DNA of 45,841 bases from Flavipsychrobacter sp. (GTDB taxonomy: Bacteria; Bacteroidota; Bacteroidia; Chitinophagales; Chitinophagaceae): positions 1,825 to 47,665 of the forward strand of contig JANINW010000027.1 in the NCBI GenBank assembly GCA_024508935.1, in the 5' to 3' direction. Within the stretch, counting starts at the first letter, position 1. Every line of letters begins with the position of its first letter. The translations under genes were made by a program, and so were the position numbers. Shown piece after piece: positions 25,322 to 31,729 of this stretch. Below the pieces are notes generated by a model. It searched no databases and was not told where the DNA came from. It saw only the letters and a list, made by a program, of their open reading frames with translations.

Positions 25322-25361
25322 CAAATGAAAAATGCGGGTTTTAGCCCGCATTTTTCATTTG
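25322..25361. terminator. Strong hairpin terminator after sucA (bidirectional)
   Basis: A perfect 17-bp stem with core AATGCGGG / CCCGCATT and a 6-base loop, flanked by A-rich and T-rich ends so that it can terminate transcripts from either side. It separates sucA from the convergent small ORF at 25383. Confidence 0.88.
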
Positions 25362-25382
25362 TATGATTTATTTATAAAAAAT

Positions 25383-25610
25383 CTAATCATTGATACCTGT
25401 GATCATTGTTTTAGGATCATTCCAGGTATAGGCATTGCTGATAGCCGATAGGCGGGTGTCTGCCACTTTATCCATTTGGGCAGCAGATGGCTGCTCAGCC
25501 ATTTCAGGTGCACCATATGCCGTAGCCAGTGCATGTATAAGTTTTATCAATCGCTCGTCGCCGTTCTCAATCAGCCGATGCAATTGTTCGCGCATTTCAG
25601 AGGTTAACAT
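25383..25610 (-). CDS. Small antitoxin-like hypothetical protein (75 aa)
   Basis: A 75-residue protein. The N-terminal half MREQLHRLIENGDERLIKLIHAL and the C-terminal YTWNDPKTMITG resemble the layout of small Bacteroidota addiction-module (antitoxin-like) proteins, which have a helical start and end in a YSWEEVK-type stretch. This similarity is from memory and weak. No toxin gene (ParE, RelE or HEPN type) lies next to it. That it is a real gene is supported by an ATG start, an exact -7 promoter element 20 bases upstream and a strong terminator downstream. Function unassigned. Confidence 0.6.
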   Translation of the reverse strand: MLTSEMREQLHRLIENGDERLIKLIHALATAYGAPEMAEQPSAAQMDKVADTRLSAISNAYTWNDPKTMITGIND

Positions 25611-25629
25611 TTTAAAAATCCCTTAGGTA

Positions 25630-25637
25630 CAAATATA
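25630..25637 (-). promoter_or_regulatory. Putative -7 promoter element (TATATTTG) of the 75-aa ORF
   Basis: On the minus strand TATATTTG matches TAnnTTTG exactly and ends 19 bases before the ATG at 25610. Confidence 0.5.
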
Positions 25638-25755
25638 ATTTTTTACCTGTTAAAAAAAACATTATTGTATACAGTGGTTATTAACAACGGTAAATAAGAA
25701 GGTAGTTGTTTTTCAATAGTTTCAAGGTTATCTGTATTCTGTACAAGTATTTAAT

Positions 25756-25763
25756 TATTTTTG
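25756..25763 (+). promoter_or_regulatory. Putative -7 promoter element (TATTTTTG) of the ACP-ketosynthase operon
   Basis: TATTTTTG matches TAnnTTTG and ends 19 bases before the ACP start codon at 25783. Confidence 0.45.
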
Positions 25764-25782
25764 CGCTTTACCTCAATAAATT

Positions 25783-26040
25783 ATGGAAGACCTTAAAGTT
25801 ACGCTCAAACAACAGATCATTGAATCACTGAACCTGCAGGGTATGAAACCTGAGGATATTGATGATAATGCCCCCCTGTTTGGCGAAGGCCTCGGTTTGG
25901 ATAGCATCGATTCGCTGGAATTGATGGTTCTACTGGAACGCAATTATGGCATTAAAATAGAAGATGCACGCGAAGGCCGTAAAGTATTAAGTTCTGTTCA
26001 GTCTATGGCTGACTATATTGGTGAACACCGTAAAATATAA
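25783..26040 (+). CDS. Acyl carrier protein (flexirubin/aryl-polyene-type)
   Basis: An 85-residue acyl carrier protein. The 4'-phosphopantetheine attachment site is S41 in GLGLDSIDSLEL, and the surrounding four-helix pattern is complete. The segment LFGEGLGLDSIDSLELMVLL together with NYGIKIEDAREGRKV is typical, as far as I recall, of dedicated ACPs in Bacteroidota aryl-polyene and flexirubin clusters rather than of the housekeeping AcpP. The two ketosynthase-like genes that follow 14 bases later support a specialised pathway, not general fatty-acid synthesis. It would carry the growing acyl or polyene chain in the cytoplasm. First gene of a three-gene operon. Confidence 0.88.
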   Translation: MEDLKVTLKQQIIESLNLQGMKPEDIDDNAPLFGEGLGLDSIDSLELMVLLERNYGIKIEDAREGRKVLSSVQSMADYIGEHRKI

Positions 26041-26054
26041 CAGACCCGCGACCA

Positions 26055-27263
26055 ATGGCGGAAAATATCGTTGTCACATCTATAGGCATATTGTCCGCAC
26101 TGGGTCTCGGTACCGACGCAAATCTTCACTCACTTGTCAATAACAAGAGTGGATTACGGCACCCCAAACACCTGCGAACAATTCATTCGGCAGCATTTCT
26201 TGTCGGCGAGGTCGATCTTAGTAATGACGAGCTGGCTGCATTGCTGGGCATAGCACCCGGCGATAATGGCTATACGCGTACTACCCTGCTGGCACTGGCT
26301 GCTATGCAAGACCTTCTTAAGAATGCAGACCTTGAATTGCTGCGCAAAGAATCGCTGGCATTTATCAATGCCAATACCGTAGGAGGTATGTGTTCTGTAG
26401 AAGATATGTATCCTGATTTTATCTCGGAAAAGCAGGATGGTCCTTTTGTGAAGTATATAGATACACTGGACTGCGCAGAAAGCACCCTGAATGTAGCCAG
26501 GCATTTTGGTTTAAAACCATTGATGTCTACTATCAGTACAGCCTGTTCATCTTCGGCCAATGCTCTTATATTAGGTGCACGGCTTATACAGCACGGTGTA
26601 GTAAAACGGGCAATTTGCGGTGGCTGCGATGCCTTGAGCCGGTTTACATTAAACGGGTTCAATTCATTAAAGAATGTAGATAAGACCCCTTGCCGCCCGT
26701 TTGACCAGGACCGGTTTGGCCTGAACCTGGGAGAAGGCGCTGCCTACCTGCTACTGGAAACAGAAGCAGATGCCATTAAACGGGGAGCAACAATATTAGC
26801 ACGGTTTACCGGTTATAGCAATACAAATGATGCTTATCATACTACTGCCCCCGAACCTGGTGGAAAGGGGGCAGCACGTACTATGCAGGGCGCACTTGAC
26901 AAAGCAGGCCTGGAAGCTGCAGACATCGGTTATATAAATGCACACGGCACAGCTACTATTAATAATGATGCGGCTGAAGGCAAGGCTATAGAAACCCTGT
27001 TCGGCGATAAAGTGCCATTCAGCTCTACCAAGCCTTTTACAGGGCATACATTAGCAGCAGCAGGTGCTGTAGAAGCGGTTTTTAGCATATGGTGCCTGCA
27101 GCAGGGTATGGCATTGCCTAACCTTAACTTCAGCACACGCATGGAAGAGCTTACCATAAGCCCCGTGGTGCAACTTGTAAAAGACCTCAACATAAAAAAT
27201 GTGCTCAGCAATTCGTTTGGATTCGGGGGCAGCAATGTATCCTTAATTTTCAGCGCTGCATGA
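26055..27263 (+). CDS. Beta-ketoacyl-ACP synthase (KS-alpha)
   Basis: A 402-residue condensing enzyme of the FabF/KAS II fold that elongates ACP-bound chains by decarboxylative Claisen condensation. The full catalytic set is present: C164 in STACSSSANAL, H297 in NAHGTAT, K326 and H331 in STKPFTGHTLAAAGA. The C-terminal NSFGFGGSNVSLIF is the usual glycine-rich end. It follows the ACP gene by 14 bases and its TGA overlaps the ATG of the next gene (ATGA), a sign of translational coupling with the inactive partner. By analogy with ApeO in aryl-polyene clusters or KS-alpha in type II polyketide systems, it probably forms a heterodimer with that partner. Product not predictable from this window. 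Confidence 0.9.
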   Translation: MAENIVVTSIGILSALGLGTDANLHSLVNNKSGLRHPKHLRTIHSAAFLVGEVDLSNDELAALLGIAPGDNGYTRTTLLALAAMQDLLKNADLELLRKESLAFINANTVGGMCSVEDMYPDFISEKQDGPFVKYIDTLDCAESTLNVARHFGLKPLMSTISTACSSSANALILGARLIQHGVVKRAICGGCDALSRFTLNGFNSLKNVDKTPCRPFDQDRFGLNLGEGAAYLLLETEADAIKRGATILARFTGYSNTNDAYHTTAPEPGGKGAARTMQGALDKAGLEAADIGYINAHGTATINNDAAEGKAIETLFGDKVPFSSTKPFTGHTLAAAGAVEAVFSIWCLQQGMALPNLNFSTRMEELTISPVVQLVKDLNIKNVLSNSFGFGGSNVSLIFSAA

Positions 27264-28333
27264 TGAAGCCCGTTTACATATTATCGGCCACGGCCATTTC
27301 GCCACAGCATAGCTTCGATCCTGCAGGTTTCCTTCAGCCGGTGATGAGCAGCGATAATAATAAGCTGTTCGTACAGGACCCCGATTATACAAAGTTCATC
27401 AACCCGGTGGCTATACGCCGCATGAGCCGTCTTATAAAGATGGGCATCAGCACAGGTATGAAAAGCCTGCAGGACGCCGGCATAACTACGCCGGATAGTA
27501 TCATTACCGGTACGGGACGTGGCAGCATGAATGACACGGAACACTTCCTCACCGATATGATACGGATGAACGAAGAAGCATTGAATCCCACTTTTTTTAT
27601 ACAAAGCACTTACAATTCTATAAATGGCTGGCTTGCCATGCAAACCAAATGCACCGGCTACAACCAAACATTCGTACACCGCGGTTTTTCATTTGAATGG
27701 GCATTGATGGATGCTCAAATGCTGTTGAATGAAGCAGCACAGCCCACAACCATTCTTGCCGGCTGCTTCGATGAACTCACAGATGATTATTTCCTTGTAA
27801 AGTCTAAGGTCGATTATTGGAAGAAATCACCGGTTAACAGCCTGGAGCTATTAAACAATATACAAACCAAGGGTACTATAGCGGGGGAAGGTGTGGCTTT
27901 CTTTACACTAAGCAACGAAAGACATAATGCCTCATGCGCTATTACAGCTATAAAAATGCTGCAAAATGCCGAAGCTGAGGAAATAAGCCAGGCGGTAAAC
28001 GAAATATTGACGCAAAGCAAACTATCTCCTGCAGATATAGACCTGGTCATAACGGGCCGAAATGGTGATGCTGCCAGGGAATATATTTATGACGCAGCAT
28101 TAAAAAACATTCCCGAAGACACAACGATTGTTTCCTTCAAGCACCTGTGCGGCGAATACGACACTAGCACGGGCTTTGCATTATGGCTGGCCAATCTTAT
28201 AGCCGCAGGTAAAGAGATACCCGGAATATGCATCACCAGGCAGGGAACAAATGGCATTTTAAAGAACATAATATTAATAAATCACTATATACTTAATAGT
28301 GTATCAATTATATTACTGCAAATACCCCAATAG
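27260..28333 (+). CDS. Degenerate ketosynthase, chain-length-factor-like (KS-beta)
   Basis: A 357-residue thiolase-fold protein that aligns with the preceding ketosynthase but has lost the catalytic residues. The cysteine position is glycine (G142 in VHRGFSFEWAL). The first histidine motif NAHGT is replaced by TGRNGD (near 266-270). At the second, lysine is kept (K294) but histidine is E299 (FKHLCGEYDTSTGFAL). This pattern is that of a chain-length factor or other non-condensing KS partner. It starts at ATG 27260 overlapping the KS stop (a second ATG at 27263 is possible), so equimolar production with KS is likely. It is shorter than KS-alpha by about 45 residues, and its last 100 bp are unusually A/T rich. 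A role in setting polyene length is an inference. Confidence 0.72.
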   Translation: MMKPVYILSATAISPQHSFDPAGFLQPVMSSDNNKLFVQDPDYTKFINPVAIRRMSRLIKMGISTGMKSLQDAGITTPDSIITGTGRGSMNDTEHFLTDMIRMNEEALNPTFFIQSTYNSINGWLAMQTKCTGYNQTFVHRGFSFEWALMDAQMLLNEAAQPTTILAGCFDELTDDYFLVKSKVDYWKKSPVNSLELLNNIQTKGTIAGEGVAFFTLSNERHNASCAITAIKMLQNAEAEEISQAVNEILTQSKLSPADIDLVITGRNGDAAREYIYDAALKNIPEDTTIVSFKHLCGEYDTSTGFALWLANLIAAGKEIPGICITRQGTNGILKNIILINHYILNSVSIILLQIPQ

Positions 28334-28376
28334 ATATAATTTAAACAAACTATCTATATATGGGCAGTAAAAAGCC

Positions 28377-28384
28377 TATCTTTG
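28377..28384 (+). promoter_or_regulatory. Putative -7 promoter element (TATCTTTG) of the desaturase gene
   Basis: Exact TAnnTTTG match. It overlaps an in-frame TTG (28382) that would extend the desaturase by 17 residues. Because transcription should start a few bases downstream, it excludes that TTG and supports the ATG at 28433. Confidence 0.55.
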
Positions 28385-28432
28385 CAACCTCAAAAAGAAC
28401 TAAGTCATACATATTTTCAGATAGTTATTTTC

Positions 28433-29242
28433 ATGCCAATATTAATTTTCTTCGTAGCTCACTGGTACATCTCTTTATTTTTCCAAACGTTTTTCCATCA
28501 CAGGTATGCAAGCCATGCTGCTTTTACGATGAGCAAGACATGGGAGCGTATCTTTTTCGTTCTGTCGTGGATAGGACAAGGTTCATCTTATCTTAGTCCG
28601 CGTGCATATGGTGTTATGCACCGTATGCACCATGCCTATGCCGATACTGAAAAAGATCCGCATTCGCCCAAATACTCTAAAAACCTGTTTGATATGATGT
28701 GGCGTACTTATAAAATATACGCAGGCATCTATGATTACAGCATTACAGTAGATGATAAATTCACCCGCAATGTGCCTGATTGGCCTGCGTTCGATAAGTT
28801 TGCTACATCTAACTGGACACGTGCAGGATGGGTGGCTGCTTATATAGCATTCTATGCAGTTTACGCTACTTCTCCGTGGATGTACCTGCTGATACCTATA
28901 CATGTATTTTCAGGCCCTGTGCACGGTGCCGTTATCAACTGGTTTGCACATAAATTCGGTTACGAAAACTACGAGACAAAAAACACTTCGAAGAATTTGC
29001 TGCATGTAGACATACTGATGCTGGGTGAATCTTATCATAATAACCACCATCACAATCCTTCTTCAGTGAATTTTGGTGTGCGCAAACACGAAGTTGACCC
29101 GGTATACCCGTTCATACTGCTGTTTGACAAGCTTGGTATTGTGAAGATAAAAAAGCAGGTAAAACCATTTGCTGCTACTAAGCCGCTGGAACCTATGGAT
29201 GCGGTGAATAAAACAGAACTAATAGAAGAAGAAGCCTGGTAG
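28433..29242 (+). CDS. Acyl-CoA/acyl-lipid fatty acid desaturase
   Basis: A 269-residue integral membrane di-iron desaturase that inserts a double bond into a fatty acyl chain. The three histidine boxes are HHRYASH, HRMHHAYAD (HxxHH) and YHNNHHHNP (HNNHH). Hydrophobic segments lie at the N-terminus (MPILIFFVAHWYISLFF) and around residues 130-180. An N-terminal extension starting at TTG 28382 is open, but a -7 promoter element covers that codon, so I take ATG 28433. The gene follows the ACP/KS/CLF-like operon on the same strand but has its own promoter, so co-function with that operon is uncertain. Regiospecificity cannot be told from sequence. A terminator overlaps its stop codon. Confidence 0.9.
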   Translation: MPILIFFVAHWYISLFFQTFFHHRYASHAAFTMSKTWERIFFVLSWIGQGSSYLSPRAYGVMHRMHHAYADTEKDPHSPKYSKNLFDMMWRTYKIYAGIYDYSITVDDKFTRNVPDWPAFDKFATSNWTRAGWVAAYIAFYAVYATSPWMYLLIPIHVFSGPVHGAVINWFAHKFGYENYETKNTSKNLLHVDILMLGESYHNNHHHNPSSVNFGVRKHEVDPVYPFILLFDKLGIVKIKKQVKPFAATKPLEPMDAVNKTELIEEEAW

Positions 29243-29249
29243 GCTTCTT
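29229..29249 (+). terminator. Terminator overlapping the desaturase stop codon
   Basis: Nine-base perfect stem AAGAAGCCT / AGGCTTCTT with GGT loop, followed by a run of T. The TAG stop (29240-29242) lies in the loop and start of the right arm. Confidence 0.85.
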
Positions 29250-29280
29250 TTTTTTGCCAATATTGTTTAACGATTTCTTT

Positions 29281-30108
29281 TTAGATAGCGCCTAATACAT
29301 AAACCTCGGTAGGAGCAGGATTACCGCCTTCTTTTTCCAAGGAGATAGCGAAAGCCTGGCCGCTTTTTACATTCATTGGCAGGCGTGATACAATAGCACC
29401 TTCAACCATAGTATTGGGTAGTACGCCCATACTTACAGGTTTACCCTCCTGTATCACCCACATCTGGTATTGCATACCTTGCGGCGGCATAGGCAGCTTT
29501 TTCATAGCCAGGTAAGCATCGCCATTCACTTTATTCCAGTAAACAGTGGCAGCCATCGGGTGACCCGGCTTCATGCTCTTCATTACAATGGTTTGCATAG
29601 AAGAATCGGCCATCATTTCTTTTTCCTTAGTCGCATTATCCATTGCAGCAGCCAGGTATTGCTGTTTCTGCTGTAACGAATCCATACGCTGCTGCATAAC
29701 CACCTGATCGTCTTTCAGCTTATTGCGTTGGGAGAGCAGCATAAAATTGGTAAGCACACTGGCACCTACAGCTGCCCATACAGCAGCACGCTGCCATGCA
29801 GGCTTGGCGGCAGCAACAGGAGTCGTAAATGGTATGGTTTTAGGTTGTTGCTGAACCGGTTCTTCAACCCGGGCAGCAGTATTATTTTGCTGAATAGCAT
29901 TCCATATCTGCTCCTGCAGGTGCGCAGGCGGTTCCTGTGCATTGGTTTTTGCAAAAGTCAGCATGGCCTCTTCAATAGCAGCCACTTCTGCAGCCAGTTC
30001 AGGATACATGGCAATATCGGCAGCCACGCGCGCCTGCTCGTCAGCAGGAAGTGCGCCCAGCACGTATGCTTCTAAAATGCCTGATTCTATGTATTCCTGT
30101 GTATTCAC
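29281..30108 (-). CDS. Anti-sigma factor (RskA-like)
   Basis: A protein of about 275 residues that should hold the ECF sigma factor encoded immediately upstream at the membrane. The N-terminal part (NTQEYIESGILEAYVLGALPADEQARV) is the usual anti-sigma start. A proline-rich linker precedes a single transmembrane helix (about residues 112-128, AAVWAAVGASVLTNFMLL), then a coiled-coil-like stretch rich in Q/K and a periplasmic RskA C-terminal domain (MQYQMWVIQEGKPVSMGVLP ... FAISLEKEGGNP). There is no ATG: the GTG at 30108 gives the family-typical start and lies 4 bases after the sigma stop, while a TTG at 30123 would overlap the sigma gene by 11 bp. Signal sensed unknown. Confidence 0.88.
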   Translation of the reverse strand: MNTQEYIESGILEAYVLGALPADEQARVAADIAMYPELAAEVAAIEEAMLTFAKTNAQEPPAHLQEQIWNAIQQNNTAARVEEPVQQQPKTIPFTTPVAAAKPAWQRAAVWAAVGASVLTNFMLLSQRNKLKDDQVVMQQRMDSLQQKQQYLAAAMDNATKEKEMMADSSMQTIVMKSMKPGHPMAATVYWNKVNGDAYLAMKKLPMPPQGMQYQMWVIQEGKPVSMGVLPNTMVEGAIVSRLPMNVKSGQAFAISLEKEGGNPAPTEVYVLGAI

Positions 30109-30112
30109 TTTA

Positions 30113-30661
30113 TTACTTAACAAAATTTTGCCTCAATAATTGCATAGCTGCGCGCATCCGGGTCTTTATGGTCCCCAATGGTATCTCCAGGGTTTTCGAT
30201 ATTTCGTCGAGTGTAAAACCTTTGAAATACGCAAGGTTGACAATGGCCTGGTATTCAGGCTTTAGTTCTGCAACCAGTTTTCTCAGGCCGATAGTATCCG
30301 TCTGCTGCTCCGTATTCAATTGTTCCTGAATATTATATACGACATCCTCCCCAGTTTGGATTTTGCCTTTCATGATCTCCCCCTTCGAACGAAGTTTGTC
30401 GATAGCGGCATTCCGGGCAATATTCAGCATCCAGGTATAAATGCACCCTTTGGTAGCATCGAACCGGTCAATATTGTTCCATATTTTCACAAATACCTCC
30501 TGCAATACATCCTGGGCAGTTTGCTCATCATATACTACTTTGCGCACTACACCGTATAACACGGCTGAATAGTTATTATACAGGTAAGTAAAAGCATCAC
30601 GGCTCTGCTGCTTTAACAGCAAAACCAGCTCTTCTTCGCTATATGTTGGCAATGGCGGCAA
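30113..30661 (-). CDS. ECF RNA polymerase sigma factor (SigK-like)
   Basis: A 182-residue extracytoplasmic-function sigma factor. Region 2 spans about residues 20-95 (AFTYLYNNYSAVLYG ... DVLQEVFVKIWNNIDRFD ... YTWMLNIARNAAIDKLR). Region 4 spans about 130-180 (EYQAIVNLAYFKGFTLDEIS ... PLGTIKTRMRAAMQLLRQ). It is paired with the anti-sigma gene that follows, the SigK/RskA arrangement. No in-frame ATG is available after the upstream TGA, so the start is TTG at 30661 or possibly TTG at 30652. It begins 29 bases after def in what looks like a long operon headed by ispD or dnaG. An autoregulatory promoter was not recognised. Confidence 0.93.
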   Translation of the reverse strand: MPPLPTYSEEELVLLLKQQSRDAFTYLYNNYSAVLYGVVRKVVYDEQTAQDVLQEVFVKIWNNIDRFDATKGCIYTWMLNIARNAAIDKLRSKGEIMKGKIQTGEDVVYNIQEQLNTEQQTDTIGLRKLVAELKPEYQAIVNLAYFKGFTLDEISKTLEIPLGTIKTRMRAAMQLLRQNFVK

Positions 30662-30690
30662 TCAGGTAATTGAGATGCTAAAATAAATGA

Positions 30691-31269
30691 TTATTTGGCA
30701 AAAAGCATGCGATAATCCACTTTCACTTTACCTACGCTGATATCGTCCAGCTTCTTTTTAATAAGGCGTTTTTTCAACGGGGGCAGGTGGTCTATAAACA
30801 ATTTGCCATCAATATGGTCGTACTCGTGCTGGATAACCCGTGCAGTGATGCCGTAAAATTCTTCTTCGTGTTCGTTGAAATCTTCATCCATGTAGCGCAG
30901 CTTGACACGTGCGTGCCTACTTACATCTTCGCGTACTTTAGGTATGCTCAGGCAGCCTTCGTTATACATCCATGTATCCCCGGTCTCTTCTACTTTATGT
31001 GCATTGATAAAAACGCGCTTAATGGGTCTTTCATCAGGGTACATCCGTTTATCCTCGTCGTCAAACCCTTCTACTATCTGTTCTGTGTCTACCACAAATA
31101 AACGAATGGCGCGGTTTACCTGTGGCGCAGCAATGCCTACGCCATTACTCTCGTACATGGTATGCCACATATCCTCTACCAGTTTCTTCAATTCAGGGTA
31201 GTCTGCGGTAATATCTTCTGCTACCTTGCGTAATACAGGGTGGCCGTATGCTACTATTGGTAAAATCAT
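30691..31269 (-). CDS. def: Peptide deformylase
   Basis: A 192-residue metalloenzyme that removes the formyl group from the N-terminal methionine of nascent proteins. All three motifs are intact: GVGIAAPQV (43-51), EGCLSIP with metal ligand C106, and QHEYDH with H148, E149 and H152. An insertion between motifs 1 and 2 (EGFDDEDKRMYPDERP) makes it longer than E. coli PDF (169), as is common in Bacteroidota. ATG start, 35 bases after ruvX and 29 bases before the sigma gene, on the same strand. Confidence 0.96.
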   Translation of the reverse strand: MILPIVAYGHPVLRKVAEDITADYPELKKLVEDMWHTMYESNGVGIAAPQVNRAIRLFVVDTEQIVEGFDDEDKRMYPDERPIKRVFINAHKVEETGDTWMYNEGCLSIPKVREDVSRHARVKLRYMDEDFNEHEEEFYGITARVIQHEYDHIDGKLFIDHLPPLKKRLIKKKLDDISVGKVKVDYRMLFAK

Positions 31270-31304
31270 CTCCGGAACATTATAAAGAAATGCAAAGATA
31301 AGGA

Positions 31305-31718
31305 TTAGGAGCGGCTTTCGAGGTATTCCTGCAGCATAATGGCAGCACTTACCCTGTCTATAAGCGCTTTATCCTCACGGTCTTTTTTCTTCAACCCCAT
31401 GCCGGCTATTGCTTGCGATGCCATTTTGGAGGTAAGCCTTTCATCTACCTTTTCTATCGGCAGGTTGGGAAATACATTTTTAAACTTGCCGATGAATTTC
31501 TCTACCAATGGAGTGGCATCGGTAGGCGTATCATCAAAATTTAGGGGGTAGCCTATCAGCACCAGCTCAACCGGCTCTGCTGCCATATATTTTTTCAGGT
31601 AGCCGATTAATTCCCCGCTATCCACTGTATCCAATGCAGTTGCTATGATCTGTAAAGGGTCGGTTACCGCCAGCCCTGTGCGTTTTTTACCATAGTCTAT
31701 AGAAAGAATACGTGCCAA
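31305..31718 (-). CDS. ruvX: Putative pre-16S rRNA nuclease / Holliday junction resolvase YqgF
   Basis: A 137-residue RNase H-fold protein of the YqgF/RuvX family, which in E. coli matures the 5' end of 16S rRNA and was earlier proposed as a Holliday junction resolvase. The first catalytic aspartate is D7 in SIDYGKKRTGLAVTD. LIGYPLNF, the KVDERLTSKMA motif and a terminal DRVSAAIMLQEYL with the last acidic residue are present. Length is normal. The only start option before the conserved N-terminus is TTG at 31718, which follows the dnaG stop by 11 bases. It sits in the dnaG-ruvX-def run. Confidence 0.93.
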   Translation of the reverse strand: MARILSIDYGKKRTGLAVTDPLQIIATALDTVDSGELIGYLKKYMAAEPVELVLIGYPLNFDDTPTDATPLVEKFIGKFKNVFPNLPIEKVDERLTSKMASQAIAGMGLKKKDREDKALIDRVSAAIMLQEYLESRS

Positions 31719-31729
31719 TGAGAGATATT

